Source: Fretibacterium sp.
GTDB lineage: Bacteria; Synergistota; Synergistia; Synergistales; Aminobacteriaceae
DNA length: 36,758 nucleotides
Direction: 5' to 3'
NCBI GenBank assembly: GCA_017476945.1
Contig: JAFUYV010000075.1
Span: forward strand, 1-36,758
Shown piece by piece: positions 24,158-31,613 of this stretch. Below the pieces are notes generated by a model that saw only the letters and a program-made list of their open reading frames with translations, did no database searches and had not been told where the DNA came from. Position 1 is the stretch's first letter, and each line of letters opens with the position of its first letter. A program made the translations under genes and the position numbers.

Positions 24158-24964
24158 ATGCGCGTCCTCTTCTCCGGCGATGTCGCCTGGAACATCGGGC
24201 GGTATGCGCTTGCGCAGGCCCTGCCCGTCCTGAGGAAGGAGTGGGGCGGCTTCGATTTCACCGTCATCAACTGTGAGAACGCCGCGGCCGGCAAGGGGAT
24301 GACGGAGAAGATTTTTAACGAGTTCCTGGAGCTGGGGGTGGACGGCATGACCTCCGGCAACCATATCTGGGACAAAAACGCCTTCTACCCCGTCCTGGAT
24401 GCGGAGATGAGGGTGCTCCGCCCCGCTAACTACCCTCCCTCGTGCCCGGGGCGGGGCTGCTCGGTGATTGAGCGCGGCGGGAGGAGGCTGGGGCTCCTGA
24501 ACCTGGCGGGGCAGGCCTTCATGCCGCCCATCGACTCCCCTTTTCTCTGCGCGGACGCGATGCTGGAGGCGCTGAGGGCAGAGGAGGGGACCGCGTTGCC
24601 CGTGCTGGTGGATTTCCATGCGGAGGCGACCTCCGAGAAGAAGGCCCTGGCCTGTTATCTGGACGGGCGCGTGTCCGCCGTGCTGGGCACCCACACGCAC
24701 GTGCAGACCGCCGACGAGCAGATCCTCCCCAAAGGGACGGCCTACCTCAGCGACGCGGGCATGACGGGCGGGCATGGCGGCATTTTGGGCGTGAAGCTGG
24801 AGTCCGTGTTGCCGCGCTTCCTGACGGGAATGCCGGCGCGCTTCGAGATGTGTGAGAACGCCCCGGCATTCAACGGTGCGGTCATTGAGATCAGCGACAC
24901 AACGGGCCTGGCGGAGAGGATCACCCGTGTGCAGCTCCCCGTGGCCCCGCGGGAAATAAAATAA
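24158..24964 (+). CDS. ymdB: YmdB-family metallophosphoesterase
   Basis: A 268-residue metallophosphoesterase of the TIGR00282/YmdB type, shown in Bacillus to hydrolyse 2',3'-cyclic nucleotides and to affect RNase Y activity and developmental choices. Metal ligands are visible: D8 (SGDVAWNIGR), E40-N41 (INCENAAAGKG), N68 (TSGNHIWD), the histidine of VDFHAEATSEK and the pair in GTHTHVQTADE. The SDAGMTG motif near the C terminus is family-typical. ATG 24158 has GGGAGG 7 bases upstream. It is co-transcribed with rny, as in many genomes, and ends before a strong terminator. Confidence 0.94.
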   Translation: MRVLFSGDVAWNIGRYALAQALPVLRKEWGGFDFTVINCENAAAGKGMTEKIFNEFLELGVDGMTSGNHIWDKNAFYPVLDAEMRVLRPANYPPSCPGRGCSVIERGGRRLGLLNLAGQAFMPPIDSPFLCADAMLEALRAEEGTALPVLVDFHAEATSEKKALACYLDGRVSAVLGTHTHVQTADEQILPKGTAYLSDAGMTGGHGGILGVKLESVLPRFLTGMPARFEMCENAPAFNGAVIEISDTTGLAERITRVQLPVAPREIK

Positions 24965-24985
24965 TAACGAAAAGAATAAAGGAAA

Positions 24986-25022
24986 GCGAGGCCCTGGATG
25001 ACAAGCCGGGGCCTCGCCTTTT
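24986..25022. terminator. Bidirectional terminator between ymdB and the aminotransferase
   Basis: GCGAGGCCC (24986-24994) pairs perfectly with GGGCCTCGC (25009-25017) and is followed by CTTTTGCTCTT on the plus strand. The other side is A-rich (AAAGAATAAAGGAAA), so it can also end the convergent gene. Confidence 0.88.
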
Positions 25023-25043
25023 GCTCTTGTCCTTCCCTCCGCC

Positions 25044-26225
25044 TCAGCGCTTCACCAGGGCGTTCAGCTTTTCCAGCCGCTTCAGCGACTCGTCCAGCGT
25101 GGACTCCTGACGGGCGAAGTGCAGACGGATGAGGTTGTTCACCGGCTCCTTGAAAAAGCTCGACCCCGGCACCGCCGCAACGCCGACGTTCTTAATCATC
25201 CACTCGCAGAACTCCAGGTCCGTCCAGCCCTTAAACTGCGGCAGGTCCAGGAAGTCCAGGATGTCCACCATGACGAAGTACGTCCCCTGGGGCACGTTGT
25301 GCTTCAGACCGATGCGGTCCAGCCCGGCGACGAAGTGGTCCCGCTTCCGCGTGTAGAGAGCCTTTAACCCGTCGTAGTAGCTCTCCGGCAGGTTCAAGCC
25401 CGTCACCGCGGCCTCCTGGAGCGGCGCGGCCGCCCCGACGGTCAGGAAGTCGTGGACCTTCCGGGCCGCGTCCACCACGTCCGCCGGACCGATCAGGTAG
25501 CCCAGGCGCCAGCCCGTGATGGAGAAAGTCTTGGAGAGGGAGTTGCAGGTGATGGTGTTGTTGAACATCCCCGGCAGGCCGGACATGTAGACGTGCTTGT
25601 ACGGATCGAAGACGATGTGCTCGTATACCTCGTCGGTCACGACGAAGCCGTCGTACTTCACCGCCAGCTCGCCGATGGCGGTCAGCTCCTCGCGGGTGAA
25701 GACCTTGCCGCAGGGGTTGGAGGGATTGCAGATGATGATGGCCTTCGCTCCTTCGCGGAAGCCCTTTTCAATCAGGCTGAGGTCGAAGTTATACTCCGGA
25801 GGGACCAGCGGGATGTAGATGGGCTCCGCCCCGGACAGGATGGCGTCGGCCCCGTAGTTCTCGTAGAACGGGGAGAAGACCATCACCTTGTCGCCGGGGT
25901 TGCAGATGGTCATCATGGCGCACATCATGGACTCCGTGCCGCCGCAGGTGACGACGATCTCGCTGTTTGGGTCCAGCGTCCGGCCGATGGCCCGGCTCTG
26001 CTTGGCGCACAGGGCCTCCCTCAGGTTCTGCGCCCCGAACGTGACGGCGTACTGGTGCGGCCCGTTGTAGGCGATCTTCGCCAGGGCGTCCAGCATCTCC
26101 TTTGGCGGGTCGAAGTCCGGAAAACCCTGAGAGAGGTTAATCGCCCCATACTGATTGCTGATGCGGGTCATCCTGCGGATCACGGAGTCCGTGAACGTTC
26201 CGACCCTGTCACTTAACTTTGGCAT
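25044..26225 (-). CDS. Class I/II PLP aminotransferase (aspartate/kynurenine/methionine-type)
   Basis: A fold-type I PLP enzyme of 393 residues from ATG 26225. In numbering from the alternative ATG 26234, the Schiff-base lysine is K235 (NSLSKTFSITGWRLG), the PLP-binding pieces are NPSNPCG (170-176) and TDEVYEH (200-206), and the substrate arginine lies in LIRLHFARQ near the end. LSQGFPDFDPP and the following part resemble kynurenine and methionine aminotransferases more than classic aspartate aminotransferase, so the substrate is left open. I prefer ATG 26225 because AAGGGGG ends 9 bases before it but touches ATG 26234. A role in amino-acid catabolism or in methionine or aromatic metabolism fits a fermenter. 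It has its own promoter and is convergent with ymdB. Confidence 0.9.
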   Translation of the reverse strand: MPKLSDRVGTFTDSVIRRMTRISNQYGAINLSQGFPDFDPPKEMLDALAKIAYNGPHQYAVTFGAQNLREALCAKQSRAIGRTLDPNSEIVVTCGGTESMMCAMMTICNPGDKVMVFSPFYENYGADAILSGAEPIYIPLVPPEYNFDLSLIEKGFREGAKAIIICNPSNPCGKVFTREELTAIGELAVKYDGFVVTDEVYEHIVFDPYKHVYMSGLPGMFNNTITCNSLSKTFSITGWRLGYLIGPADVVDAARKVHDFLTVGAAAPLQEAAVTGLNLPESYYDGLKALYTRKRDHFVAGLDRIGLKHNVPQGTYFVMVDILDFLDLPQFKGWTDLEFCEWMIKNVGVAAVPGSSFFKEPVNNLIRLHFARQESTLDESLKRLEKLNALVKR

Positions 26226-26273
26226 CTTGCTCATCCCCCTTAAAAGTTAGAAAACGATAAAACGTAATGTCCT

Positions 26274-26302
26274 ATTATAAGCTATAATGAACGCAGCGTT
26301 AA
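26274..26302 (-). promoter_or_regulatory. Promoter of the aminotransferase gene
   Basis: On the minus strand -35 TTAACG (26302-26297), 17 bases, then a perfect -10 TATAAT (26279-26274). The 5' leader would be about 40 bases. Confidence 0.65.
26283..26288 (+). promoter_or_regulatory. -10 box for the MATE gene
   Basis: A perfect TATAAT on the plus strand forms an inverted repeat with the -10 of the divergent gene (ATTATA-AGC-TATAAT). I see no good -35 at the right distance, so an activator may be needed. Confidence 0.45.
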
Positions 26303-26327
26303 AAACTTTGAGGGAAAACTTTGAGGG
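26302..26327 (+). repeat. Perfect 13-bp tandem repeat duplicating the MATE ribosome site
   Basis: AAAACTTTGAGGG occurs twice, at 26302-26314 and 26315-26327. Each copy contains a GAGGG Shine-Dalgarno-like core. Only the second is at a useful distance (about 10 bases) from ATG 26339. Confidence 0.92.
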
Positions 26328-26338
26328 GAAAGACAACC

Positions 26339-27721
26339 ATGCTTGGAAAATTTCATGGAAGAGGACAGCGCGCCACGGTGACGGATATGACGGAGGGCGT
26401 CATCTGGAGGCATCTGGTGTCGTTCGCCTTCCCACTCTTCGTGGGGAACATCTTTCAGCAGCTCTACAACACCGTGGACAGCGTCGTGGTGGGGAACTTC
26501 GTCGGCGCGGACGCCCTGGGGGCCGTGACGTCCACCATCCCGGTCGTGTTCACGCTCATCGGTCTGTTCATCGGCATGACGATGGGGGCCAGCGTCGTCA
26601 TCTCGCAGTACTTCGGCGCGAAGGACATGGTGAACCTGCGGAAGTCCACTCACACCGCCGTCGTCGCGACGGTGGTGCTGTCGCTCGTTCTGTCCGCCGC
26701 CGGGTATCTGGCGACGCCCGCTCTGCTGCGCTTCATGAACACCCCCGCGTCCGTCATGCGCGAGGCCGTGGTCTACCTTCAGATCTACTCCCTTGGGCTG
26801 ATCGGCCTGATGCTCTACAACATGGGCTCCGCCATCCTGCGTGCCGTGGGGGACTCCAAGCGCCCTCTGTTCTTCCTGATCCTGTCGTCGGTGCTGAACA
26901 TCGCGCTGGACCTCCTGTTCGTCATCTGCTTCCACGCCGGGGTGGCCGGTGTTGCCTACGCGACGATCCTGTCCCAGCTCACGTCGGGGCTCATCATCTT
27001 CTGGCTGCTCTTCCACAGCCGCGAGCCCCACAGCCTCTCCTGGCGAGAGATGCGGGTGGACTGCGGCATCCTGAAGCGCGTCATCATGCTGGGGTTGCCC
27101 ACGGGCCTCCAACTGGCGGTGACGGGGTTCTCCAACGTCTTTGTCCAGGCGTACATCAACGCCTACGGCGCGGCCAGCACCGCCGGGTGGGGTGTCTACA
27201 GCCGCATCGACGCCTTCGTGATCCTGCCCATCCAGAGCATGGCCATGGCTATCACGACCTTCGTGGGGCAGAACGCCGGGGCGCGAAAGCCGGAGCGGAT
27301 ACGCAAGGGCCTTCGGGACTGCATGGTGATTTCCCTTGGCCTGACAGTGCTCATCGTCGCCGTGATCTACGCGGCGGCCCCCTTCATGGTCTCGCTCTTC
27401 AACCGCGATGGGCAGGTGCTGTACTACGGCGTGCTGTTCCTGCGGCTCAACAGCATCTTCGACCCCCTGAACGTGACCAACCAGATCCACGCCGGGGCCC
27501 TCCGCGGGGTGGGCGACGCCAAGACGCCCATGTTCATCATGCTGGGCTCCTTCGTCCTGCTGCGGCAGATCTACCTGTTCATCGTCTCCCGCCTCACGCG
27601 GTCGATCTACTTCATCGCCTTGGGCTACCCCGCCGGGTGGCTGACGTGCAGCCTGCTCATGATGTGGCATGTCCGGCGGAGCGGCTGGGACCGGGAGATC
27701 GAGCTCTTCGCCGCGCGCTAG
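26339..27721 (+). CDS. MATE family multidrug/cation exporter
   Basis: A 460-residue polytopic protein of the MATE (NorM/DinF) family. These exporters expel drugs, cationic compounds or metabolites using Na+ or H+ gradients. The N-terminal half carries the typical LVSFAFPLFVGNIFQQLYNTVDSVVVGNFVGADALGAV stretch (cores FQQLYNTVDS and VGADALGAV). The second half repeats the fold with LGLPTGLQLAVTGFSN and GWGVYSRIDAFVILPIQSMAMAITTFVGQN (core GQNAGARKP). The length is that of a full 12-helix member. ATG 26339 follows GAGGGG by 10 bases; an in-frame TTG at 26321 lies inside the ribosome site. The substrate cannot be told. Confidence 0.93.
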   Translation: MLGKFHGRGQRATVTDMTEGVIWRHLVSFAFPLFVGNIFQQLYNTVDSVVVGNFVGADALGAVTSTIPVVFTLIGLFIGMTMGASVVISQYFGAKDMVNLRKSTHTAVVATVVLSLVLSAAGYLATPALLRFMNTPASVMREAVVYLQIYSLGLIGLMLYNMGSAILRAVGDSKRPLFFLILSSVLNIALDLLFVICFHAGVAGVAYATILSQLTSGLIIFWLLFHSREPHSLSWREMRVDCGILKRVIMLGLPTGLQLAVTGFSNVFVQAYINAYGAASTAGWGVYSRIDAFVILPIQSMAMAITTFVGQNAGARKPERIRKGLRDCMVISLGLTVLIVAVIYAAAPFMVSLFNRDGQVLYYGVLFLRLNSIFDPLNVTNQIHAGALRGVGDAKTPMFIMLGSFVLLRQIYLFIVSRLTRSIYFIALGYPAGWLTCSLLMMWHVRRSGWDREIELFAAR

Positions 27722-27755
27722 GTGTCCGTCGGCGGCGTAGAAAAACAGAAAACAA

Positions 27756-27782
27756 GGCGCGCCCCGTCTCCCGGAGCGCGCC
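27756..27782 (-). terminator. Terminator of the TRAP operon (possibly bidirectional)
   Basis: GGCGCGC (27756-27762) pairs with GCGCGCC (27776-27782). On the minus strand the stem is followed by TTGTTTTCTGTTTTTC, a good T tract just past dctM. On the plus strand the tract is absent, so termination of the MATE gene is less sure. Confidence 0.75.
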
Positions 27783-27808
27783 TCAAAACGCGTGGAACGA
27801 GACCGGAT

Positions 27809-29098
27809 CTAGAACAGCCCCCCGAATATCACCTTGGGGATCGCCAGCCACAGGTCCGGGAACAGAATCATCAGCAGCAGAACGGCCAGGGACGACAGGA
27901 AATAGGGCAGCGTGCCCCTGAACCCCTCCTCAATGGTCGTCCCGCTGATGGAGGACGCCAGCAGTAGGCACAGTCCGTAGGGCGGCGTCACCAACCCTAG
28001 AGCCAGGGTCACGATGATGATGAGCCCAAGGATAACCGGGCTGATGTTCAGCGCCAGCGCGGAGGGAAGGATGATTGGCACGAACAGGATCATCGCCGGG
28101 ATGCCGTCCATGAACGTCCCCACGAACAGGAAGAACAGCACCGTCACGAGCAGGAAGGTGAACCGCCCGCCCGGAAGGGACGTGAAGAACTGCTGGGCGA
28201 TGACGTTGAGCTGGTAGTAGCTCAGCAGCTCGCCCAGCGCGTTGGCCGTCGCCAGCGCGAACAGGGAAAGCGACGCCATTTTCATGGTCTCGATCAGGAT
28301 GCGCGGAAGCTGGCGTACCTTGATCGAGCGGTAGAAGAACATCCCGACCAACAGCGCGTAGATGCACGCAAAGGCGGCGGACTCCGTCGGGGTGAAGAAG
28401 CCGGACACGATGCCGCCGATCAGGATGATAGGGGTCAAGAGCGCCGGCAGGGAGATCAGCGTGTGCTTGAGCGCGATGGGGAACGGCACCCTTTCGCTTT
28501 GCGGGAAGTGCTTGGAATTGGCGTACATCTTGACCACCGCCATCTGCGCTACTCCCAGCAGGATGCCGGGGACGATGCCGGCCATGAACAGCGCGCCAGT
28601 GGAACACCCTGCGATGCCGGAGTAGACCACCATCGTGATGCTCGGCGGGATGATGGACCCCAGCGTTGAGGACGCGGCGGTGACGCCGACCGACGTGCCC
28701 TTGTCGTAACCCTGCTTCTCCATCGCGGGGATGAAGATTTTGCCCACGCCGGACGTGTCCGCCTGGGAGGAGCCGGAGATGCCGGCGAAGACCATGGACA
28801 CCAGGACGTTGGCGTAGGCCAGTCCGCCCTTCCAGTGCCCGACGAGGTCGCAGATACACTCAATGAGCTTCTCCGTGATGCCGCTCTCGTTCATCAGGTT
28901 GGCCGCCAGGATGAACAGCGGGATGGCCAGGAGCGTAAAGCTGTTCAGGCCGTTGAACATCTTGGTGAAGACCACCGTGTTGGGGATGGCGGGCATGCAG
29001 GCGATCCCCGCGAAGGAGACGATGCCCAGGGAAAAGGCGATGGGCACGCCGATCGCCACGAACAGTACGAACAGGGTCACAAGGATAAACCCGAGCAT
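27809..29098 (-). CDS. dctM: TRAP transporter large membrane subunit DctM
   Basis: The 429-residue large permease subunit of a tripartite ATP-independent periplasmic transporter, which uses the Na+ gradient to take up organic acids or similar solutes. The N terminus VTLFVLFVAIGVPIAFSLG (core GVPIAFSLG), the GISGSSQADTSGVG motif and the SIIPPSITMVVYSG motif are characteristic, as is TFMDGIPAMILFVPI later. The start ATG 29098 shares its A with the dctQ stop (TGATG), so translation is coupled; a longer open frame upstream lies inside dctQ. It is the last gene of the operon, before a terminator. Confidence 0.95.
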   Translation of the reverse strand: MLGFILVTLFVLFVAIGVPIAFSLGIVSFAGIACMPAIPNTVVFTKMFNGLNSFTLLAIPLFILAANLMNESGITEKLIECICDLVGHWKGGLAYANVLVSMVFAGISGSSQADTSGVGKIFIPAMEKQGYDKGTSVGVTAASSTLGSIIPPSITMVVYSGIAGCSTGALFMAGIVPGILLGVAQMAVVKMYANSKHFPQSERVPFPIALKHTLISLPALLTPIILIGGIVSGFFTPTESAAFACIYALLVGMFFYRSIKVRQLPRILIETMKMASLSLFALATANALGELLSYYQLNVIAQQFFTSLPGGRFTFLLVTVLFFLFVGTFMDGIPAMILFVPIILPSALALNISPVILGLIIIVTLALGLVTPPYGLCLLLASSISGTTIEEGFRGTLPYFLSSLAVLLLMILFPDLWLAIPKVIFGGLF

Positions 29099-29583
29099 CA
29101 GTCCGCGCCTCCCTTGATAAGCAGCTTGATCTGCTCGAATATGCCATAGATGAGGTAGACGCTGGCCGTCGCCCCGCAGATGGGAATGCACAGCCACGTC
29201 GGCCCACGCTTCATGGCCGGGATGTTGATCCAACGAAAGTTCCAGAATTGCTTTGCCGCTTTGTACCCATAGATGACCATCAGAACGCAGAAGACCAGGA
29301 CGACGATCTTGATAAAAATCCTGAGGACGGCCTTCTTTCGCTCGGACTGAATGGCGTCGAGGACGGATGTGAAGGCGAAGTGCGCGTCGGAGTGAACCAT
29401 GGCCCCAGCCCCCATGAACACCGCCCATATGAAGGAGTACATGCTGACGTCCTCCGTCCACATGGCCGCGATTCCAAGGTAACGGCAGGCGATCTGATAG
29501 ACGACCGTCGTCAGAAAGATCAGGAGGAGCAGGCCGCCAACGGCGATCTGAACCCTCTGCATGGCATCAATTGCTTTCTTCAT
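29098..29583 (-). CDS. dctQ: TRAP transporter small membrane subunit DctQ
   Basis: The 161-residue small permease subunit with four predicted helices, pairing with DctM. The pattern VYQIACRYLGIAAMWTEDVSMYSFIWAVFMGAG (core W-T-E-D-V-S-x-Y-x-F-I-W) is the DctQ signature. The second loop is basic (SERKK). ATG 29583 has GGAG 7 bases upstream. A 150-base gap with a long stem-loop separates it from dctP. Confidence 0.93.
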   Translation of the reverse strand: MKKAIDAMQRVQIAVGGLLLLIFLTTVVYQIACRYLGIAAMWTEDVSMYSFIWAVFMGAGAMVHSDAHFAFTSVLDAIQSERKKAVLRIFIKIVVLVFCVLMVIYGYKAAKQFWNFRWINIPAMKRGPTWLCIPICGATASVYLIYGIFEQIKLLIKGGAD

Positions 29584-29657
29584 CTTTTTGCTCCCTCTTT
29601 ATTCCCGCTTCAGCGGATGGGGTCCATAAAAAGGCGGCCGTCATTAATAATTAAAGC

Positions 29658-29697
29658 TCAGGGGGTAAAGTACCCGTCCGGGCACTTCACCCCCTGA
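29658..29697 (-). terminator. Long stem-loop between dctP and dctQ (partial terminator or mRNA stabiliser)
   Basis: TCAGGGGGT at the left and CACCCCCTGA at the right form the base of an extended imperfect hairpin of about 18 pairs with the loop near GTCC. On the minus strand it is followed by GCTTTAATTATTAATG, only a weak T tract. Such stems often keep the binding-protein mRNA more abundant than the permease part. Confidence 0.7.
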
Positions 29698-29733
29698 AAC
29701 CCCCGGCTGACGGTCGCTCCTTGTGATGTCTTC

Positions 29734-30744
29734 TTACTTTGCCGCGCGGATCATGTCGAGCTGCGCCTTCATGTTGTTCTTCGCCGCGAACTCGTCCTGG
29801 ATCGGAGTTGCGATGGCCTTGAAAGCTGCGATGTCGATGTCCTTGAACTCCGTAACCACGGCGCCATCGCCGATGGCCTTTTGCTTGGACTCGTCGGACA
29901 TCTTGTAGGTGACGGTGCGCTCCTCCGCTGTGCAGGCCGCGGCGGCCTCGTCGACCCAGCCCTTCTGCTCGGCGGTCAGGCTGTCGTACTTGTCGCCGTT
30001 CATGAGCAGCAGGCGGGTTGTGAAGTCATGGTGAGTCTCGGAGATGTACTTGCCGTTGGGGGTCTTGTGATGCTCCTTGAGGGTGAAATTGGTGTAGTCG
30101 TTCTCCGCGCCGTCAACCACGCCCTGCTGAAGCGCCTGATACAGCTCGCCCCACGCCACCGTCGTCGGGATGGCTCCGCACCCCTTGAAAAACGCCTGCT
30201 GCACCTGGGCGGACTGGATACGGATCTTGAGGCCCTTCATGTCCTCGGGGCTCTTGACGGGCTTCTTGGCGTACACGTCGCGGACTGCCGCCGACCAGTA
30301 GCCCATAATACGGAACTGGTTGCCGGTCCTCTCCAGCACGATGTCCTTCATGGCCTTGCCGAAGTCCCCGTCCAGACACTTCTCCCAGTGCCCGAAGCTG
30401 TCAAACAGGTACTCGAGGGAGAAGATGTCGATCTCCGGCACGCCGATGGCGGTCATGAAGCCGGGGGAGGAGACGACGATATCAGCCGCGCCCATGGTCA
30501 GCTTCTCCACCAGCTCGGACTCGTTCTCGCCCAGGGTCCCCTTGTGGACCGTCACCTGGATCTTGCCGCCGGAGACCCTTTCGGCAACCTCCTTGAACTT
30601 GTCCAGGCCGTAGCTGTACGGGTTGGTCAGGTCCGTCTGGTTGGACGCGACGATGAGCGTCAGCTCCGGCGCATCCGCCAGCGCCATGGGCGCGAGCGCC
30701 GCCAACAGCACGGCCACCGCAAAAGCAGCAAACAACTTCCTCAT
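29734..30744 (-). CDS. dctP: TRAP transporter solute-binding protein DctP
   Basis: The 336-residue extracytoplasmic solute receptor of the TRAP system. It starts with a signal peptide (MRKLFAAFAVAVLLAALAPMALA, about 23 residues; cut likely before DAPELTL). The conserved arginine that salt-bridges the ligand carboxylate in DctP proteins is R175 (KGLKIRIQSAQ), and GAIPTTVAWGELYQALQQGVVDGAEND (core ALQQGVVDGAEN) is the family hallmark. A carboxylate substrate is therefore likely; which one is unknown. ATG 30744 has GGGAGAGG upstream. It is the first gene of the operon and is separated from dctQ by a stem-loop. Confidence 0.94.
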   Translation of the reverse strand: MRKLFAAFAVAVLLAALAPMALADAPELTLIVASNQTDLTNPYSYGLDKFKEVAERVSGGKIQVTVHKGTLGENESELVEKLTMGAADIVVSSPGFMTAIGVPEIDIFSLEYLFDSFGHWEKCLDGDFGKAMKDIVLERTGNQFRIMGYWSAAVRDVYAKKPVKSPEDMKGLKIRIQSAQVQQAFFKGCGAIPTTVAWGELYQALQQGVVDGAENDYTNFTLKEHHKTPNGKYISETHHDFTTRLLLMNGDKYDSLTAEQKGWVDEAAAACTAEERTVTYKMSDESKQKAIGDGAVVTEFKDIDIAAFKAIATPIQDEFAAKNNMKAQLDMIRAAK

Positions 30745-30816
30745 AGTTTCCTCTCCCTTTCCTCATTGTTTTGAAACGAAGGCCTAAGGCCGGAAGCACG
30801 TCCCAGCCTCTCCGCC

Positions 30817-30822
30817 ATTATA
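30817..30822 (-). promoter_or_regulatory. -10 box for the TRAP operon, next to the upstream terminator
   Basis: A perfect TATAAT on the minus strand lies 6 bases past the terminator stem of the preceding gene. The matching -35 position falls within the loop and stem and is a poor match (about ATGAAT). Confidence 0.45.
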
Positions 30823-30828
30823 CCAAAA

Positions 30829-30853
30829 GCCGTGGGATTATTCATCCCACGGC
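30829..30853 (-). terminator. Terminator of the secreted lysine-rich protein gene
   Basis: A perfect 10-base-pair stem, GCCGTGGGAT with ATCCCACGGC, with a five-base loop; on the minus strand TTTT follows directly. Confidence 0.82.
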
Positions 30854-30900
30854 CCCTTGAATTGGAGGTGTCTCTTGACACAGAGAGGTTATCCGGTTGC

Positions 30901-31446
30901 TTACTTCTTACGGACAACCCGCTTGGCCGGCGTCTTGGTCGTCTTCTTGGCTGGCGTTGCGGCCTTCGTGGTGCTCGTCGGGGTCTTGCCCAGCGCGTAA
31001 GCGGCGCCCTTTCCGGCGGCGTGCTTGGGGTCGATAGCGGCAAAGGTCTTCATCGTGGCCTCGGAGCTGTTATCGTACTCTGTCCCGTAGATCTCGTTGC
31101 CCAGCATGTCGTAGTGGCGCAGGTAGGTCACCGCGAACTGCTTGCCGTCCGGGGTGTACTCGTAGCCATACTCCGTGAAGTACAGGCTCCCGGCCACCTC
31201 GGGGGACAGACCGAACTTGGACATCAACAGGTCAACCGTCTCGTCCTTGATGGCGGTGTTCGTGTAGTACTTCCTGGCGATGGCGTAGGGGGTGTCGTTA
31301 TTCTTGCCGTAGTCAAGGAGATACCACGTCATCTTGACATGATCCTGGCCCAGGTTTTTCTGCTTGTTGGCGTCCCACGCCAACACCGGGGAGGCGGCCC
31401 CAACGGTCAACCCCAACAACAAAGCGCACAAAACAAATTTCTTCAT
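30901..31446 (-). CDS. Secreted protein of unknown function with a lysine/threonine/alanine-rich tail
   Basis: A 181-residue protein. Residues 1-23 are a clear signal peptide (MKKFVLCALLLGLTVGAASPVLA). Residues 24-145 are a soluble domain rich in tyrosine and acidic residues (for example TEYGYEYTPDGKQF) with no cysteine after the signal and no motif that I recognise. Residues 150-181 are a low-complexity basic tail with K and R at ten of 32 positions, alternating with T, A and P, like histone H1 tails. Such a tail could bind nucleic acid, polysaccharide or cell-surface polymers. It has its own promoter and terminator, so it is a single-gene unit. The ribosome site is weak (GGGAAGGG, far from ATG 31446). 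Confidence 0.8.
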   Translation of the reverse strand: MKKFVLCALLLGLTVGAASPVLAWDANKQKNLGQDHVKMTWYLLDYGKNNDTPYAIARKYYTNTAIKDETVDLLMSKFGLSPEVAGSLYFTEYGYEYTPDGKQFAVTYLRHYDMLGNEIYGTEYDNSSEATMKTFAAIDPKHAAGKGAAYALGKTPTSTTKAATPAKKTTKTPAKRVVRKK

Positions 31447-31539
31447 ACAAACGCACAGCCCTTCCCTAAAGATAAAAACAGAAGCAGCGGCGCAAGACGG
31501 CCCTCGCCGTGACCCTACGCCTGTAGCTCAGGGTATTGT

Positions 31540-31568
31540 AGCATATAAAATGCTTTTCGCCCCGTCAA
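31540..31568 (-). promoter_or_regulatory. Promoter upstream of the secreted protein gene
   Basis: On the minus strand -35 TTGACG (31568-31563) with 17 bases to TATGCT (31545-31540); a better -10 TACAAT overlaps just downstream (31540-31535) but gives a long spacer. Leader length is roughly 90 bases. Confidence 0.5.
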
Positions 31569-31613
31569 TTCTCCGTATTTAGGAGATCATGTTGAGGCCG
31601 GAAGGTCTTTCCC

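Noticed and set aside
22667-24775. 702-codon open frame opposite rny and ymdB
   Set aside because: It mirrors the codon structure of two certain genes, has no homology I recognise and an odd His/Arg/Leu-rich composition. Long antisense frames are expected at this GC content.
26282-27670. 462-codon open frame opposite the MATE gene, and a 544-codon frame in another phase
   Set aside because: Both have compositions typical of shadow frames (His/Gln/Asp-rich or Arg/His-rich) and no domain. The MATE protein is clear in its own frame.
31515-31580. tRNA-like start (CCTGTAGCTCAGG)
   Set aside because: The D-stem does not close, and no anticodon arm, T-loop (GTTCGA) or CCA-proximal pairing follows. 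The bases overlap promoter boxes of the minus-strand gene.
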